Part shown: piece after piece, positions 48,360-59,195 of the stretch
How the letters are laid out: each line of letters opens with the position of its first letter
How positions within the stretch are numbered: position 1 is the stretch's first letter
Assembly: GCA_030762175.1 (NCBI GenBank)
Contig: CM060831.1
Location: 142,813,001-142,877,000 of the forward strand
DNA length: 64,000 bases
From: Metallyticus violacea
Taxonomy: Eukaryota; Arthropoda; Insecta; Mantodea; Metallyticidae
Direction of reading: 5' to 3'
The notes under the pieces: generated by a model
Database searches by the model: none
The model's input: the letters and a program-made list of their open reading frames with translations, nothing else
Told to the model about the DNA's origin: nothing
Translations under genes and position numbers: made by a program

Positions 48360-49328
48360 GCCCTGTTTCACGAAGTTCGTGATCTAGCAAAGCTAGTCTC
48401 CATTTTTATTACTTGCTTATTTTACAAGTGTGTGCTTCTAGAACTAAACTGCTAGTTACTAGTGTAGCGGATTGATATTATCAGCGTGCAATTTTGTTTA
48501 TCAGTGTTCTGTTTCACGAAACATTTGGTCTTGTAATATTGCGTATTGTTAACTAGTGGAATTCTACCCGTGAATCTCGAATGGTGAATTTATCTCTAGT
48601 GTGCATGTTTTAGGTTAGGTATTGATTCTATCAGTCAATAATGCTGGATACATTTTAATTATAAAGTCCATTAAGGGGTCTCAAATCCACCAATTATTGC
48701 AGTACTTCATGAATTATCTATTTTCACCTGAAAAAATACCATAGAAACTGAGTTACTTACACCATTGTTTGTAGATAGTAATGTAAAATAAAAGTAATTG
48801 CCATTGTAGCTTTCTTAATGTTTGCCCAAAAGGTATCCCTCACATATGCATAATCTTTCTATGATCGATGTAATTAACCCCTACGCTTTCTCAATTTGAG
48901 TTATTTTACTCATATTGGCTCTTTCTTTTTTCGTAATTTTGTTATAGAATTGCCCAAATACTACTTCTTTGTGCTTATTAATTAAATAGTGCACTGTTAC
49001 TTTGTTCAGAATACTAGAGATCTTTTCGATGTGGTTGATATAATGCTATTTCTTGACTTGAATAAACGGCTAAAAGTACAAGGCGCATAAACAAAATCGC
49101 ATCAATAAACAGTCCACAGAGTAATACATATACCCTAAACAGCCTTCTCTACGCTCGGATACAGTCGCTGCACTGATAATTTTGACAAGTGACTAACGAC
49201 AACATTTTGCGATTCTACCATTATGAAATAAATGTTCGCGACACAGGTTTTATTAAAACTGGTGTAATTATTACTAGTAACTAGTAACTAATAAACCAAT
49301 AGGTTAGTTACTTCTTGAAACTGGGCCC
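48360..49328. mobile_element. Candidate non-autonomous DNA transposon (family I)
   Basis: The left edge GCCCTGTTTCACGAAG at 48360 and the right edge CTTCTTGAAACTGGGCCC at 49311-49328 are imperfect inverted repeats of a type I associate with PIF/Harbinger-like elements. Further partial echoes occur inside (TCTGTTTCACGAAAC at about 48508, and ACTAGTTACTAG-like palindromes). No transposase was recognised in the 970 bases, so it would depend on a partner. Confidence 0.45.
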
Positions 49329-50165
49329 TGTACGCTATGGTAATGCTTTACTTATTACATAATATTAATTATGATCGCTATTTCTGTGCTCAGAAACTTT
49401 TGACTACATAGATCAAGTAGTCCCATTGACAGAAAAGCTAATGTCACCATTGCCATTTAAATTGCACATAACTCACGATGAAGCGGTTTAGTTGGCCCCA
49501 ACAATTAGTGGCTAATTATGAAGTTGTTAGTAGGCTCCGGCTGAGTGCCCAGATTAGGCACCAATTTTGAAGCGATTTGTTATCGATGTCAAGTGGCCTC
49601 ACGTTGTGATGCCAATTTGGAAGTAATTTTGCAGATTGATTATTGGTGGCTTCAGTTTGTTGCCCATGCTTCAATGACAACTACTTCTCAGGGTGAAGGG
49701 ACTCAGCAGGGCCGGGAGAGTAGTTCAGTAGAGTAAGTAAGCATAATATATATTGCTGCTTTATTATGTCCAAAATCTTTGCGTCCTCTGGTGTTTTGCG
49801 TACGATAGACTTAGCTACGTTGAATATAAGCTTAGTTGCCGCGGTGCGTGAAACTGCTTAACTGATGTATTGGAATTGCCTGCCTGCGTCCAAAGTAGAA
49901 CATTTTATCTGTGTCTGAAAACTGAGCATAAGAGCTACATCTCACTGCGTCTGAAACTTAAGACTGCCTGTGTCTCGCCGCGTGTAAAACTTCATACTGC
50001 GCTGCTTACCTCAGCAAGGTCGAATCTACAACTGCTTCTGCGAAAGGCTTGCCTCCGCAGAGTAGACGCTAATTAGACATTAAAGAACTCACTCGAATGA
50101 ACCTTAATTTCATTCATGATATAATCCAATTATTAAGATTGATAGCAGATGCTAAAGCACAGTTG
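49329..50165. other. Spacer, no recognised feature
   Basis: Open frames at 49545-49736 and 49870-50076 show no family resemblance. The 49860-50080 patch is less AT-rich than its surroundings. Confidence 0.3.
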
Positions 50166-50646
50166 TATTAATAGAGGGGAGTTAAACAAGTAAATAAAAT
50201 TCAAGTCGATTTTTGGAAAAGGATTTTCGGGTTCTCCAAAGGAACATCAAACTGTGGGGTCATGAGGGAGGCAGGTTGCTATGAAGATATGGTTAACAGC
50301 AAAACAAGTACGTTGAAATACTGGCTTAGACTACTGCAGGGAGACCAATCCACATTTCGCGCTAAATGCTATAGACACCAGATACAAAATGTAGCATCAA
50401 CGTTTTGGGCTGCAGAAGTGAAAAGAATACTCGAAGGAATTGATGTAGGTTCAACAATGGCAACGAGGTAAGAAAATAATAGAAATGTATGGAGGCCGGT
50501 TAGAAAAGGTTAGAGGATATCAGCGAGCAGGAAATCGAGGCGGAATGCAACGCGAAACTCTCCTTGAGCTTATCGAATGAAATTAAATTAACTCGGGGTA
50601 AAGAGGCTTATATGTTCTAGGAAGAACATACGATCAGGAATTGCCT
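50166..50646 (+). pseudogene. Non-LTR retrotransposon ORF2 C-terminal fragment, copy 1
   Basis: A partial reading frame gives KVNKIQVDFWKRIFGFSK, CGVMREAGCYEDM, TLKYWLRLLQGDQ, FWAAEVKRILEGIDVG and a GNRGGMQRETLLEL-like tail. This arrangement (FW---LG---SN--V--E-G---L----LKYW-RL) is typical of the region after the reverse transcriptase in CR1/Jockey-like LINEs. The frame is interrupted after NSK and again at ATR. The match to copy 2 at 54440-55040 is close. Homology stops at about 50646, where family H begins. Confidence 0.7.
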
Positions 50647-50647
50647 G

Positions 50648-51135
50648 TTTATATATTAAATCCAAATCAAATAATCATTGGTTTAACGATGGCCACGGGG
50701 TCACAAAGGCACGCGCAAGCTTCGCGCCTATCTTTAAAAGTTCAAACGTACACTTTCCATTGACTGTATAAATTCATCTGCCTCACATGCCATTCACTAT
50801 TTTTTGGAAGTTTAAAACATTTTGTTGGTTTTGACTAGTTTAAAAAAGAAAAGGGGGCTTCACACTTCTTTTTTTCCTCTCTTTCATGTGAAATAATATG
50901 GAAAATTATTCCAAATCCGACCCTTGGGTTTCTTCCTATTGAGTAGTTTTAGGACTTTGTTGGTCTTTCAAGCTTTCGTAAGAGGCTTTATCTTTTATAC
51001 AATTCCTACATTCAAGTTAAGCTTATGACACACATGCATACATAATATATATTAATAATTATCTTGCCAAAATATGATTAGGCTTACATAAATATACGCT
51101 ATAATTATATTTCAGTGTGGGTGGACCAGAAGAGC
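50648..51135 (+). repeat. Dispersed repeat family H, copy 2
   Basis: The partner of 21970-22510: TATATTAAATCCAAATCAAA, AAAAGTTCAAACGTACACTTTCCAT, CTTTCAAGCTTTCGTAAG, TACAATTCCTACATT and TTAGGCTTACATAAATA. It directly abuts the LINE fragment on its left. Confidence 0.6.
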
Positions 51136-51580
51136 CGTTACAACTAAAATCATATTACATTTATAAAACTGGAAATTGTTACCGTAACGTTTAATGGAAA
51201 GTTAAAACAAAACACATCTCTAAGCATTTAACACCTAAACTTGTGTATAAGACATTCTGATGTTCGAAATTTCAAATTGGTTTCGTTTGCAGCTTCATTT
51301 CCACAGTTCATTTGAATCCGGACTTTCCCCATTGCTAGCTGCCACTCCCCGTACGTAAATTGAGTGTTATTTAAAACACAGCAATCATTTTGTTTATATC
51401 TGCACCGTTGTTTCGTTGCTAATACAATTAATGCCACGCGCAGAGACCTACAAAAAATCACAACCTGAGGGTAAAATCGAACCCTAACAGTATTGCGTGT
51501 GTAGCGGCGTTTGTCGGCATGAAGCTCTTTGATTGTTGGTGCTATTAATTCTGTATAAATCTCTTGATGCTTTCCTTTAA
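51136..51580. other. Spacer with reverse open frame
   Basis: A reverse frame at 51228-51593 runs for about 120 codons but has no ATG at its start and no recognised domain. It may be unspliced intron-like sequence downstream of the candidate exon at 51588-51852. Confidence 0.2.
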
Positions 51581-51587
51581 ACTTACA

Positions 51588-51907
51588 CGCCAACTTTCCT
51601 CCCCTACGTGATTACTAATATTTACTACCTGCTTTCAACCATCCCTCCGTTTTACGATTCAGTCTCTATCAGATTTTCTTCCTTGCTAGTAGCTAGCGAC
51701 TGAAGGCTTTTGTTTTCATCTCGTTCTTGCTTTACGTTATGGCAAGTTTTATTTACTCGATCATCTTCCGAAACATTAATCCGCGTGGTCCCCAAAGTTT
51801 CGCTCCACTTCAAACCGGAAGTCTTAGAAGCTTTTTTCCGGAATGTAAACATAACAAAACTCCTTAGGTATTTCCTTATTTGTTTTCTTCGGTTTCTTCT
51901 GTCCTAG
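51588..51907 (-). other. Possible reverse-strand first exon
   Basis: On the reverse strand an ATG at 51852 opens 66 codons (MFTFRKKASKTSGLKWSETL to ENLIETES) and stops at 51652. About 70 bases further lies a strong donor GTAAGT at 51582-51587. CpG density is high over the frame. The polypeptide is hydrophilic with no recognised domain. If real, it could be a small protein with a 3' UTR intron, or a leader exon carrying an upstream frame. Evidence is only composition plus one splice motif. Confidence 0.2.
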
Positions 51908-52460
51908 TTTACCTACTTGTTGCAAAACAAAAGGAAATTATATAATTTATATTTTAAAAATGCTAAAATATCTAAATCATGTCTAATTGCTAACCCTATC
52001 TCCCGGTATATAATAAAGGAATGTAACACTTGCATTGGCGACATGTATTGGGGCATTTTTCTGTTACAAATTTACTTCATTTAGCATTTGCAACATTTAT
52101 AAAATCTTCCCATTGATGTTTGTAGTTGTCACTAAGGGAAGGCGTACTGTAAAATATAATAAACTCTAGAAATACCTGAGAAAATGATTTAACAATAAGG
52201 AAAAAAAGGGATAACTTAATAAAATTCAAGGGTGCTTTTTAATGCAATTTATACATTGAAATACCGAAAGCAATGAATATAAAATGCAGCACATTTAAAA
52301 TTTGTACATGGACTCTAAATGTGCAAGAGAATAATAATAGTAAATTGTGAAGAATCAACATTAAAAGATTTCAAAAGTCCCTATAACAAAATTGGGCCCA
52401 TTTGACTAACAGATACTATTAAAAATCAGACACAGTAATAACCCTTAAGTGGGTTACAAC
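51908..52460. other. AT-rich spacer, no recognised feature
   Basis: Nothing was recognised. Confidence 0.35.
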
Positions 52461-52898
52461 GACTTTTTATACCTCAAAAAACAAATAGCCCAATAAACGT
52501 TAAAAAGGTATGACTACACAATAAAAATGCAAGAACGCTCTGAAACAATTCTTGATATCCATAGATCAGCATAAAAAAGTAAAATTACCAAAATAAAATC
52601 CATGCTATAAAACTTCTAAAAGCATTATAAACCTATTGCTTTTACAACTTAAAATACCTGGGTGACTGACTGACTGACTGACTTTTCATACCTGAAACAA
52701 CAAATAGCCCAATAAACGTTAAAAAGGTATGACTACACAATAAAAATGCAAGAACGCTCTGAAACAATTCTTGATATCCATAGATCAGCATAAAAAAGTA
52801 AAATTATCTAAAATAAAATCCATGCTATAAAACTTCTAAAAGCATTATAAACCTATTGCTTTTACAACTTAAAATACCTGGGTGACTGACTGACTACC
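52461..52898. repeat. Tandem duplication, two 219-base units
   Basis: Unit 1 at 52461-52679 and unit 2 at 52680-52898 match almost perfectly. For example, CAAATAGCCCAATAAACGTT starts at 52482 and at 52701. Differences seen include TTACCAAAATAAA against TTATCTAAAATAAA and TACCTCAAAAAACA against TACCTGAAACAACA. Each unit ends in GACT repeats (about five in the first, three in the second), which may have driven the duplication. Confidence 0.95.
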
Positions 52899-52999
52899 GA
52901 GCCAATAGGCTTCTTGTCATTTCTAATCATTAGGCCTGAAAGATTAATCCCACCCCTAAGCGACTAAAATGCATCTTTTCAGGAAGAAAGCTTGGCGAG

Positions 53000-53280
53000 G
53001 TATCTCTCTAGTTGATACATAGGAAGGCCTGCTTGCAAGTTCGTTAATAGAGAGGCGTATCAGCAAATGAGTGAATCGCTTCTTCCTCGATTCGAGAAGG
53101 TAGTAGAAGCAGAAAAGGAGGAAAGTGAAAGTATAGATTTAGATTGTCTAATGCAAAATGGGCAAATGAGAGGTGAAAAAATATGGAAAAGTGCTTCAAT
53201 ATTTTTATTGCCCTCTATGGAAATACACCGTATTTCCTACTACCTTAATCAAGCTATGTTTCTCCCATCTTTCTGAAAAA
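53000..53280 (+). other. ORF-like segment, possible exon or small gene
   Basis: An ATG at 53067 opens 69 codons (MSESLLPRFEKVVEAEKEES and on) and the frame is open upstream to about 53005. The first 45 residues are acidic and charged like a genuine exon. A possible donor (AGAG then GTGAAA) is at about 53173, after which the frame becomes less protein-like. No family is recognised. Confidence 0.2.
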
Positions 53281-54439
53281 ATAAACAAATTGTTAAAAGT
53301 ACTTAGCTTATATTGAAAGTTTCTGCAAACTGACATTTATAGAATAAACTAAATGGCTTTAGTTAGATAATAAATGCAAACCTGTTTCCAAGATATTACT
53401 GTTAATAAGCTCAAAAAACTATTTCCTAGTTTAACTTCTATATTTTAAAGTTAAAAGTCTACCAATTAATGGGTTTAAGGGGACATTAACATCTATATTA
53501 GAAAATCATACACTTTACTTAATCCATCTTCATAAATCAGATTTTAGAGCTACATTCATGCACAAGAATTGGTTAAAAAGCTCATTGCAGTATACTTTTT
53601 AAAAATCCTATGAAAATGTCCTTTTTATATATTATTATTAATTGTGCACATATTAAATAATTTAACACCATATTTAACTCACTTTTATAAAAAATTATAA
53701 GACACAATGAACTAACTTTTTGGTATTGGGAAGAACATAAATTATTTCGATTTTTCGTTACATCTCATGCAAAATTTCAAAAAAATATATTACTCTATAG
53801 TGTATATGATTCAAATTATTTAATGTACATGAAAAAGAAATACAAAAATGTATATAATTTGTTTGAGAAAATAACCTTACATAAGTAAAACTTAAGTTTG
53901 TAGAAAATGAATGTGATTGGGCCATGTTTATGAAGTATACAGGTTAATGAATGGGTAATAATTCTGTACAAGTAGCACAGGTAGCGGTGCAGCTAGAGAA
54001 ATGACGAACCTGCTTAAAAGAAAACAAAAATGTGACACATACAGTGTCCCAGAATCGCCTTTAAATGTTTCCGCAGTGAGGCTAGGTAAATCAGAAGCTG
54101 CTTTAACAGCCTTCCATATCTGATTATTGAGAACATGCTAAAGACACTATCTACGTGTGTTTTCTTTGATAATATCTCTCTTTATTTCACTATAATTGTT
54201 AACAAAACAAAAACAATGCCTTTTAAAAATAGCTACATGTATGATAGAGATGAAAAATAGTACTAAGTGGGCAATATATACAAAATGTTAAACATTTTTA
54301 TTGTTTGGAAGTAACCTTTAATATGCGAGGGAAATGGAATAAGCACTTACGTTATTAATTATAAAGCGCGAGGTCAACTAAATGAGTTACTACTTTTTCT
54401 GACGACTCCCGTTCCAGATAGACCAGAGATACACTAGAG
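53281..54439. other. Very AT-rich spacer, no recognised feature
   Basis: Among the most AT-rich parts of the window. No repeats or coding were recognised. Confidence 0.35.
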
Positions 54440-55045
54440 AGGATGTAAATTGCTATGATTAATTCCATTCACTATGTGGAAGTGAAATATGGGGAAGTGG
54501 GGAGTTAAACAAGAAAATAAAATTGAAGTCAATTTTTGGAAAAGGGTTCTCGGGCTCCCCAAACTGTGGGGTCATGAGAGAAGCGGGTTGCTATGAAGAC
54601 TTGACTAACAGCAAAATGGGACTGTGAAATATTGGCTAGACTACTGCAGGGAGACCAATCCACACTTCGCGCTAAATGCTATAGACACGAGATCAAAATA
54701 TAACTCTAACGTTTTGGGCTGCAGAACTGGAAAGAATACGCAATGGAATTGACATAGGTTCAGTAATGGCAACGAGGTAAGAAAATAATAGAAATGTATG
54801 GAAGAAGTTTAGAATAAGGCTAGAAGTTATCAGCGGGCAGGAAATCGAGGCAGAATGCAACACAAAAGTCTGCTTGAGCCTATCGAATGAAATTATAAAG
54901 AGGCATATGTGTTCTAGGAAGAAAGTCGAGATCAGGAATTGCCTGGTTTAGACTGGGCAGTTGGAAGGCTCAAAAAATAACAGACAGTTCTGGTAGGAGA
55001 ATCTGCCCATTTTGAGAAGGGGAGGAGGAGGGCCAAATGTACCCT
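54440..55045 (+). pseudogene. Non-LTR retrotransposon ORF2 C-terminal fragment, copy 2
   Basis: It starts further upstream than copy 1, with an SEIWG motif at about 54482, then VNKKIKLKS-like, CGVMREAGCYED, FWAAELERIRNGIDIG, and continues beyond copy 1 with SGIAWFRLGSWKAQK and RRICPFCEKG at about 55005. The CPFC block is typical of the zinc-finger-like end of LINE ORF2. Stops and shifts occur (after NSKMGL and in the YWLRLL block). Both copies lie in the same orientation, 4.3 kb apart. Confidence 0.72.
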
Positions 55046-55262
55046 ATGAGAAATAAGCTGTTTCCTGTAAAAAAATTAAGGCAATTTAATATCGATTGCT
55101 ATGCTGGACCTATTTGCATACCTCACTAATTGGTTGTGGGCTTTTTCCTAGCCAAAGTGCGCGAAGCTACAGGCAATTTTTTTCCTGGCTAGAACGCAAT
55201 AACTAGTGTACTATGCCTCCATTCGTATATCTGAAAATATAGTTCTTCCCATTTTAATGTTT

Positions 55263-55293
<31 letters not shown>

Positions 55294-56650
55294 TATTTGC
55301 ATTATTATTTGTTTCTAATTGTGTACCATGCTTAAGCATGTATGGTCTACTACTCATGCATAAAATATATTTATGTGTATACAGAATTTTACTACTACCG
55401 CTACTACCACTACCGCCTTGGGTGTAAACTTTTTCTACCTGAACTGGCACCAGATCATTCAATAATATATAAAAGAGGGAAGCACAGGATAGAGGAGAGA
55501 AGAAAATGAACATTACTTCGCGATGGCTTAATATTAGTTTAGTATTTTATTTGGTACTGAAAATATGGCAGAGAAAAATAATGGAAGGAAACGACACAAC
55601 ATCCAAAGTTACCCATCTCTAAAATCTCTGAAAGGTGCACCAACATGGCATGCTTTTCAGGAAAGTACATGAGAGTATAACTTGAAAAAAAAAAAAAAAA
55701 AAAAATACACGGCGATTCAGAGCACCTTATAAATGCACTATGAAGACCTGCCGTTGGTTTACGATAACGTGAAATGCATCTAAGCTGTGGTAGAAGTAAC
55801 CATTTCTACAAACATGCTGTCTGCCACTTTGTTATAGCACGGGACCTTGAACATAACAGCTAATATTTTACCAAAACACGTGCCTGACTTCGTATCACCA
55901 AAAAACACAATGATCCCACAGCCGCTGCATTTAAGTACAGAAGATAACGCCCCATTACACTGGAAGCCAAGTAATAGCTAAAACCAGTTCTCTCAGACGG
56001 ACTATGAGAACAACAGACAATTGGTGAAAGCATCTCTAATTGCTTGTAGGGAAAGCGAAGCATATCTGTAACTAATTATATTTATATTTTTGTACTTTTA
56101 TTTGTGACGGACAAAATGATGTGTGAAAAGGTTTTCTTCTGGTATTGCGGTTTTCCTCTGCAACTATTCACTAGCTAGTTCCATTGTCAACATCATTCCC
56201 AACGGCAGCAAGTGGCAATAGAAGCCTGTAAATTGCGCTGGTTCTTTACTCTTATTTTGCGCGGTCTGTACTAGCGATTAAAGAGTAAACAATAGACGAT
56301 CATAAAGTTGAAAGTCTCGGACGATATACGGCGCTATGTTCTCTTTCGGTCCAGTCTTGACGCTGTTTTTCCCAATCTCTCCATCAGGTGGTCGATAAAG
56401 GAATATGATGTGTTTATTTATTTCCTTAAAAATATATCACTGCTTTAAAATTCTATTTATTTTGCTAATATAAACGTAAAATTATAAATAATACCAAGAA
56501 TAAGTTTCATTTATATATAATTGCATGAGCCTGAAACGGAGCTGACACTTTGCCGAGTAAAATGTTTAATAAACAGCATTAATAAAGTAAAAATATACTG
56601 TGGTAGGATTGCCAAATTCTCAAAATGAAAATATTGAACAAACTTAGGAC
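55046..56650. other. Spacer with simple repeats
   Basis: It holds a (TTA)n run at 55261-55289, (CTA)/(CCG)-like triplets near 55390-55418 and a 21-A run at 55685-55705. The 55710-56060 interval is less AT-rich but showed no family resemblance on either strand. Confidence 0.35.
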
Positions 56651-56875
56651 TACGAGGGTTGTTCAATAAAGAAAAACCAGTTTTTTTTTCCACAATACTC
56701 CTTTAATCATCTTCAGAATTTTGATGATATTTCTCATACTCCAAGTTGGTTGCAACGCATCTATCTCAGCGTTTCTGCCAGTCTTCAAAGACATGCTGTA
56801 GATCGTTCCCACAGCCTTCACCACTGCTTCTGTTGATGAAAAATGTCTCCCACGAACTAATTTATTCAAACTGGA

Positions 56876-57176
56876 TTTTTTTTTTTGGATTGATTTATTT
56901 ATGGACGCTCTTTAACAGCTCAGGTCATCAGCGTCCCATTCAACTCAGGGCGTGAAACGGCCGACAAATTTTGCTCAGAGGCCTCTCTTTCAGGCTTGAG
57001 GTTCTTTACATGCCGTAAATGTGCGACACGGGACCCACGGCTTTACTTCCCTTCCGAAGGAAGCCATACTTAGGATTTTTACGCCCCGAAAAAATCCATC
57101 GGTCCTGGTCGGGTTCGAACCCGCGATCTTGGGTTTAGGAGGCAAGTATGGTAACCACTACACCACCAGGACCGAC
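56876..57176 (-). mobile_element. SINE-A, best-preserved full copy
   Basis: It is inserted in the mariner relic. The poly-T at 56876-56887 is its tail, and the tRNA head complement ends at 57176. Flanks TTCAAACTGGA (56865-56875) and TTCAAATTGGA (57177-57187) form the target-site duplication (one difference). The head keeps pairing acceptor ends (GGTCCTGG with CCAGGACC), A-box GGTGTAGTGGT and B-box GGGTTCGAACCC, so it is the best template for the family. Confidence 0.93.
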
Positions 57177-57478
57177 TTCAAATTGGAGAAATGGACAAAC
57201 TCACACCGGGCAAAATCTGGCCTATAGGGAGGATGAGGGGCACACTTCACATAGCTTTTTGTGAGACATTCAACAATAACATTTGCGATGTGCAGCCATG
57301 CATTATCGTGATGCTGCATCTAGCTTGCTGCAGTGGTCTTTTGCGTGTAATATGGCCTTGAAAAGCTTTCAGGACTTCTTCAGTAATTGCCCAGTTATAA
57401 TTGTACAAAATGGTGGTAAGCATTCCTTGAATATCGAAAAAATGAAATGGCCATAACTTTCCCAGCAGTAACAACCAC

Positions 57479-57763
57479 CACACCGCCACGGGTGCCCGAG
57501 GTCGTTAAGGCTCGTGAGCGTGAGGTCTGAGGTTCGAATCCCGCCAGGATCGTCCTCCCTGATTGCGTTTTTCCCCACGTTTTCGTCAGTCTTCATAACT
57601 AGCAAATGTCGGGAGGTACCTAAACTTAGGCCTTGAACACTTCCTTCCTTTAAAAAAAAACATATCCTTTCCCAATTTATCATTTCATCTCATCTATCAT
57701 CAGTGTCCACCGCCTGTGGTACCTCTGTAGTAAAAACGGGCGTTAAACGCTCCTCAAAAAAAA
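57479..57763 (+). mobile_element. SINE-B with perfect 12-base target-site duplication
   Basis: It starts ACCGCCACGGGTGCCCGAGG, with B-box-like GGTTCGAATCCC, and ends AACGGGCGTTAAACGC followed by a nine-base A tail. Flanks AGTAACAACCAC at 57467-57478 and 57764-57775 are identical, which shows a relatively recent insertion into the mariner relic. Confidence 0.95.
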
Positions 57764-57789
57764 AGTAACAACCACTTTTATCAGTGTTG

Positions 57790-57990
57790 AAAAATTCGGA
57801 TCACTGTAGGGATTTAAACCACAAAACTTCAGCCTTCCGGGCTGAGCTACCATGTCCTCCTCTAAACACGGAATCAAGGACCTCTTTCATCTGATTCTAT
57901 ATAACCCGGAGACCCCCCTAAGTCTTCTGCACTATGAGAGATTATTTCCTTAAGAGGCGACTGGTAATGCTACGAATAATTATGACATGC
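57790..57990 (-). repeat. SINE-D, reverse copy
   Basis: The reverse strand carries TCTAGAGGAGGACATGGTAGCTC-type sequence and a GTGGTTTAAATCCC B-box-like motif. It matches the SINE-D landmarks at 43915-43960 and 44440-44520. Confidence 0.5.
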
Positions 57991-58765
57991 TTCTAGTTTA
58001 ACCACCTACTATATAGAAAATATTCTATCTCACTAGCCGTGTGTAATCCATACGCTGAAAATGAAGAATCACATTTAAATCATCTCTGTAGGGTAATTGC
58101 TTTATATTACTGTTAAATTTTTATATTAAATATGACCTACATATTTATAGAATGCCTACAATCAGGTATAGCATAAACTCCTATACCTAGCATTTATGTT
58201 TAGGGTTTATATCCTTTTAAATCGTTGATTTTCACAAATATACGATAAACTTAACTCTTTAAAACAAAATAAAATAGACTAAGAGAAAAACAGTCTTCAG
58301 AAATCATATAATATCCCTTAGTTCTCTTTTATACACTTTTTTCGAGACTATACTAACTTGACCAATTTTATACGACGAGGTGGATGTCAGCGGAATGAAT
58401 GGCAGAAAAAACTAGAGTATTTTCTAAAAACGAATCAAGTCAATTTAGTGAACTTTATTATAGCACATATCCACATTATTTAAAACTAACAGAGTACGTT
58501 TGGTTCATTTTACGATAACTTTGATTGGAGTACAGTTCACTCTGTGGAATGTTAGTGGGTTTTAAATATTCCATGCAGCTTAATGAAAATATAATAAAGG
58601 CTTCAGGTAGCACTGTTACCTATATTTACTTTTTCATGTTATGGCCATGGGTACCGGTTTTTCAGATTTTCCTTGGGACACAAGCTCTGGAAAACGAATG
58701 CTATATTATTATGAAATTAAGATTGTTAAAAATGCAGACATGTGGGTGAAATTTTTACGGAAAAT

Positions 58766-58809
<44 letters not shown>

Positions 58810-59195
58810 TTCTAATATATAGAAACGAGTAAATGAAGGAATAACAATGGTTGTAATGTAAACAGAACGTTAAATAAATTCCATTTCTGATTCAAAACAG
58901 GCTACTGTTTGGGTATTAAGCAGACAATATGCAACAATTAAAGTTTGTGAATTGACCAGAAAGATGTACATGCTAATAAATTATTTTCTTTTAGATGTTC
59001 CATATATGTAACAACCAAAATATATAGAATATGTATATAGAATATGTAGATGTTACATATTCTATATACACCTAAAATGTTCTTGCAGTTCTTTCCGTGT
59101 ATGTAATAGCTTTCGAAAGCACCCTCTTAAGAACCGCTAAAGTTGGAGGGGATGATATTTAAACATGATTTCAAGAAGTGAATTTTCAGAGACAT
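57991..59195. other. AT-rich spacer with a 40-base A run
   Basis: A pure A run lies at 58768-58807, long enough to be the tail of a retroposed sequence, though nothing upstream was recognised as a retroposon. A near-palindromic ATATAGAATATG/CATATTCTATAT segment is at 59023-59068. Confidence 0.4.

Larger units (their letters stand above)
56651..57790 (-). mobile_element. Mariner relic carrying two SINE insertions
   Basis: The left end is TA then CGAGGGTTGTTCAATAAAGA at 56651, a mariner terminal sequence. The reverse-strand transposase C-terminus (LVRGRHFSSTEAVVKAV, about 56800-56866) is followed rightward by a reverse SINE-A (56876-57176). Then come PHPPYRPDFARCEFVHFSNLK (57180-57250), a DNARPHIANVI-like block with Asp context damaged to AWLHIANVIVE (57265-57305), and KVMA (about 57455), where a SINE-B is inserted at 57479. 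Further transposase-like sequence beyond 57764 is short. The original right terminus is not seen. Confidence 0.85.

Noticed and set aside
52660..52680. Helitron end (CT-repeat near the tandem duplication)
   Set aside because: No TC start, CTRR end or terminal hairpin was found. The GACT array with a direct tandem duplication is explained by slippage.
57102..57176. A functional tRNA gene on the reverse strand
   Set aside because: The A-box, B-box and acceptor pairing are good, but the sequence continues into the SINE-A body, is flanked by a target-site duplication and repeats elsewhere in the window.
58641..58832. A Lys-rich small protein at the poly-A run
   Set aside because: The Lys stretch is just the A homopolymer translated.
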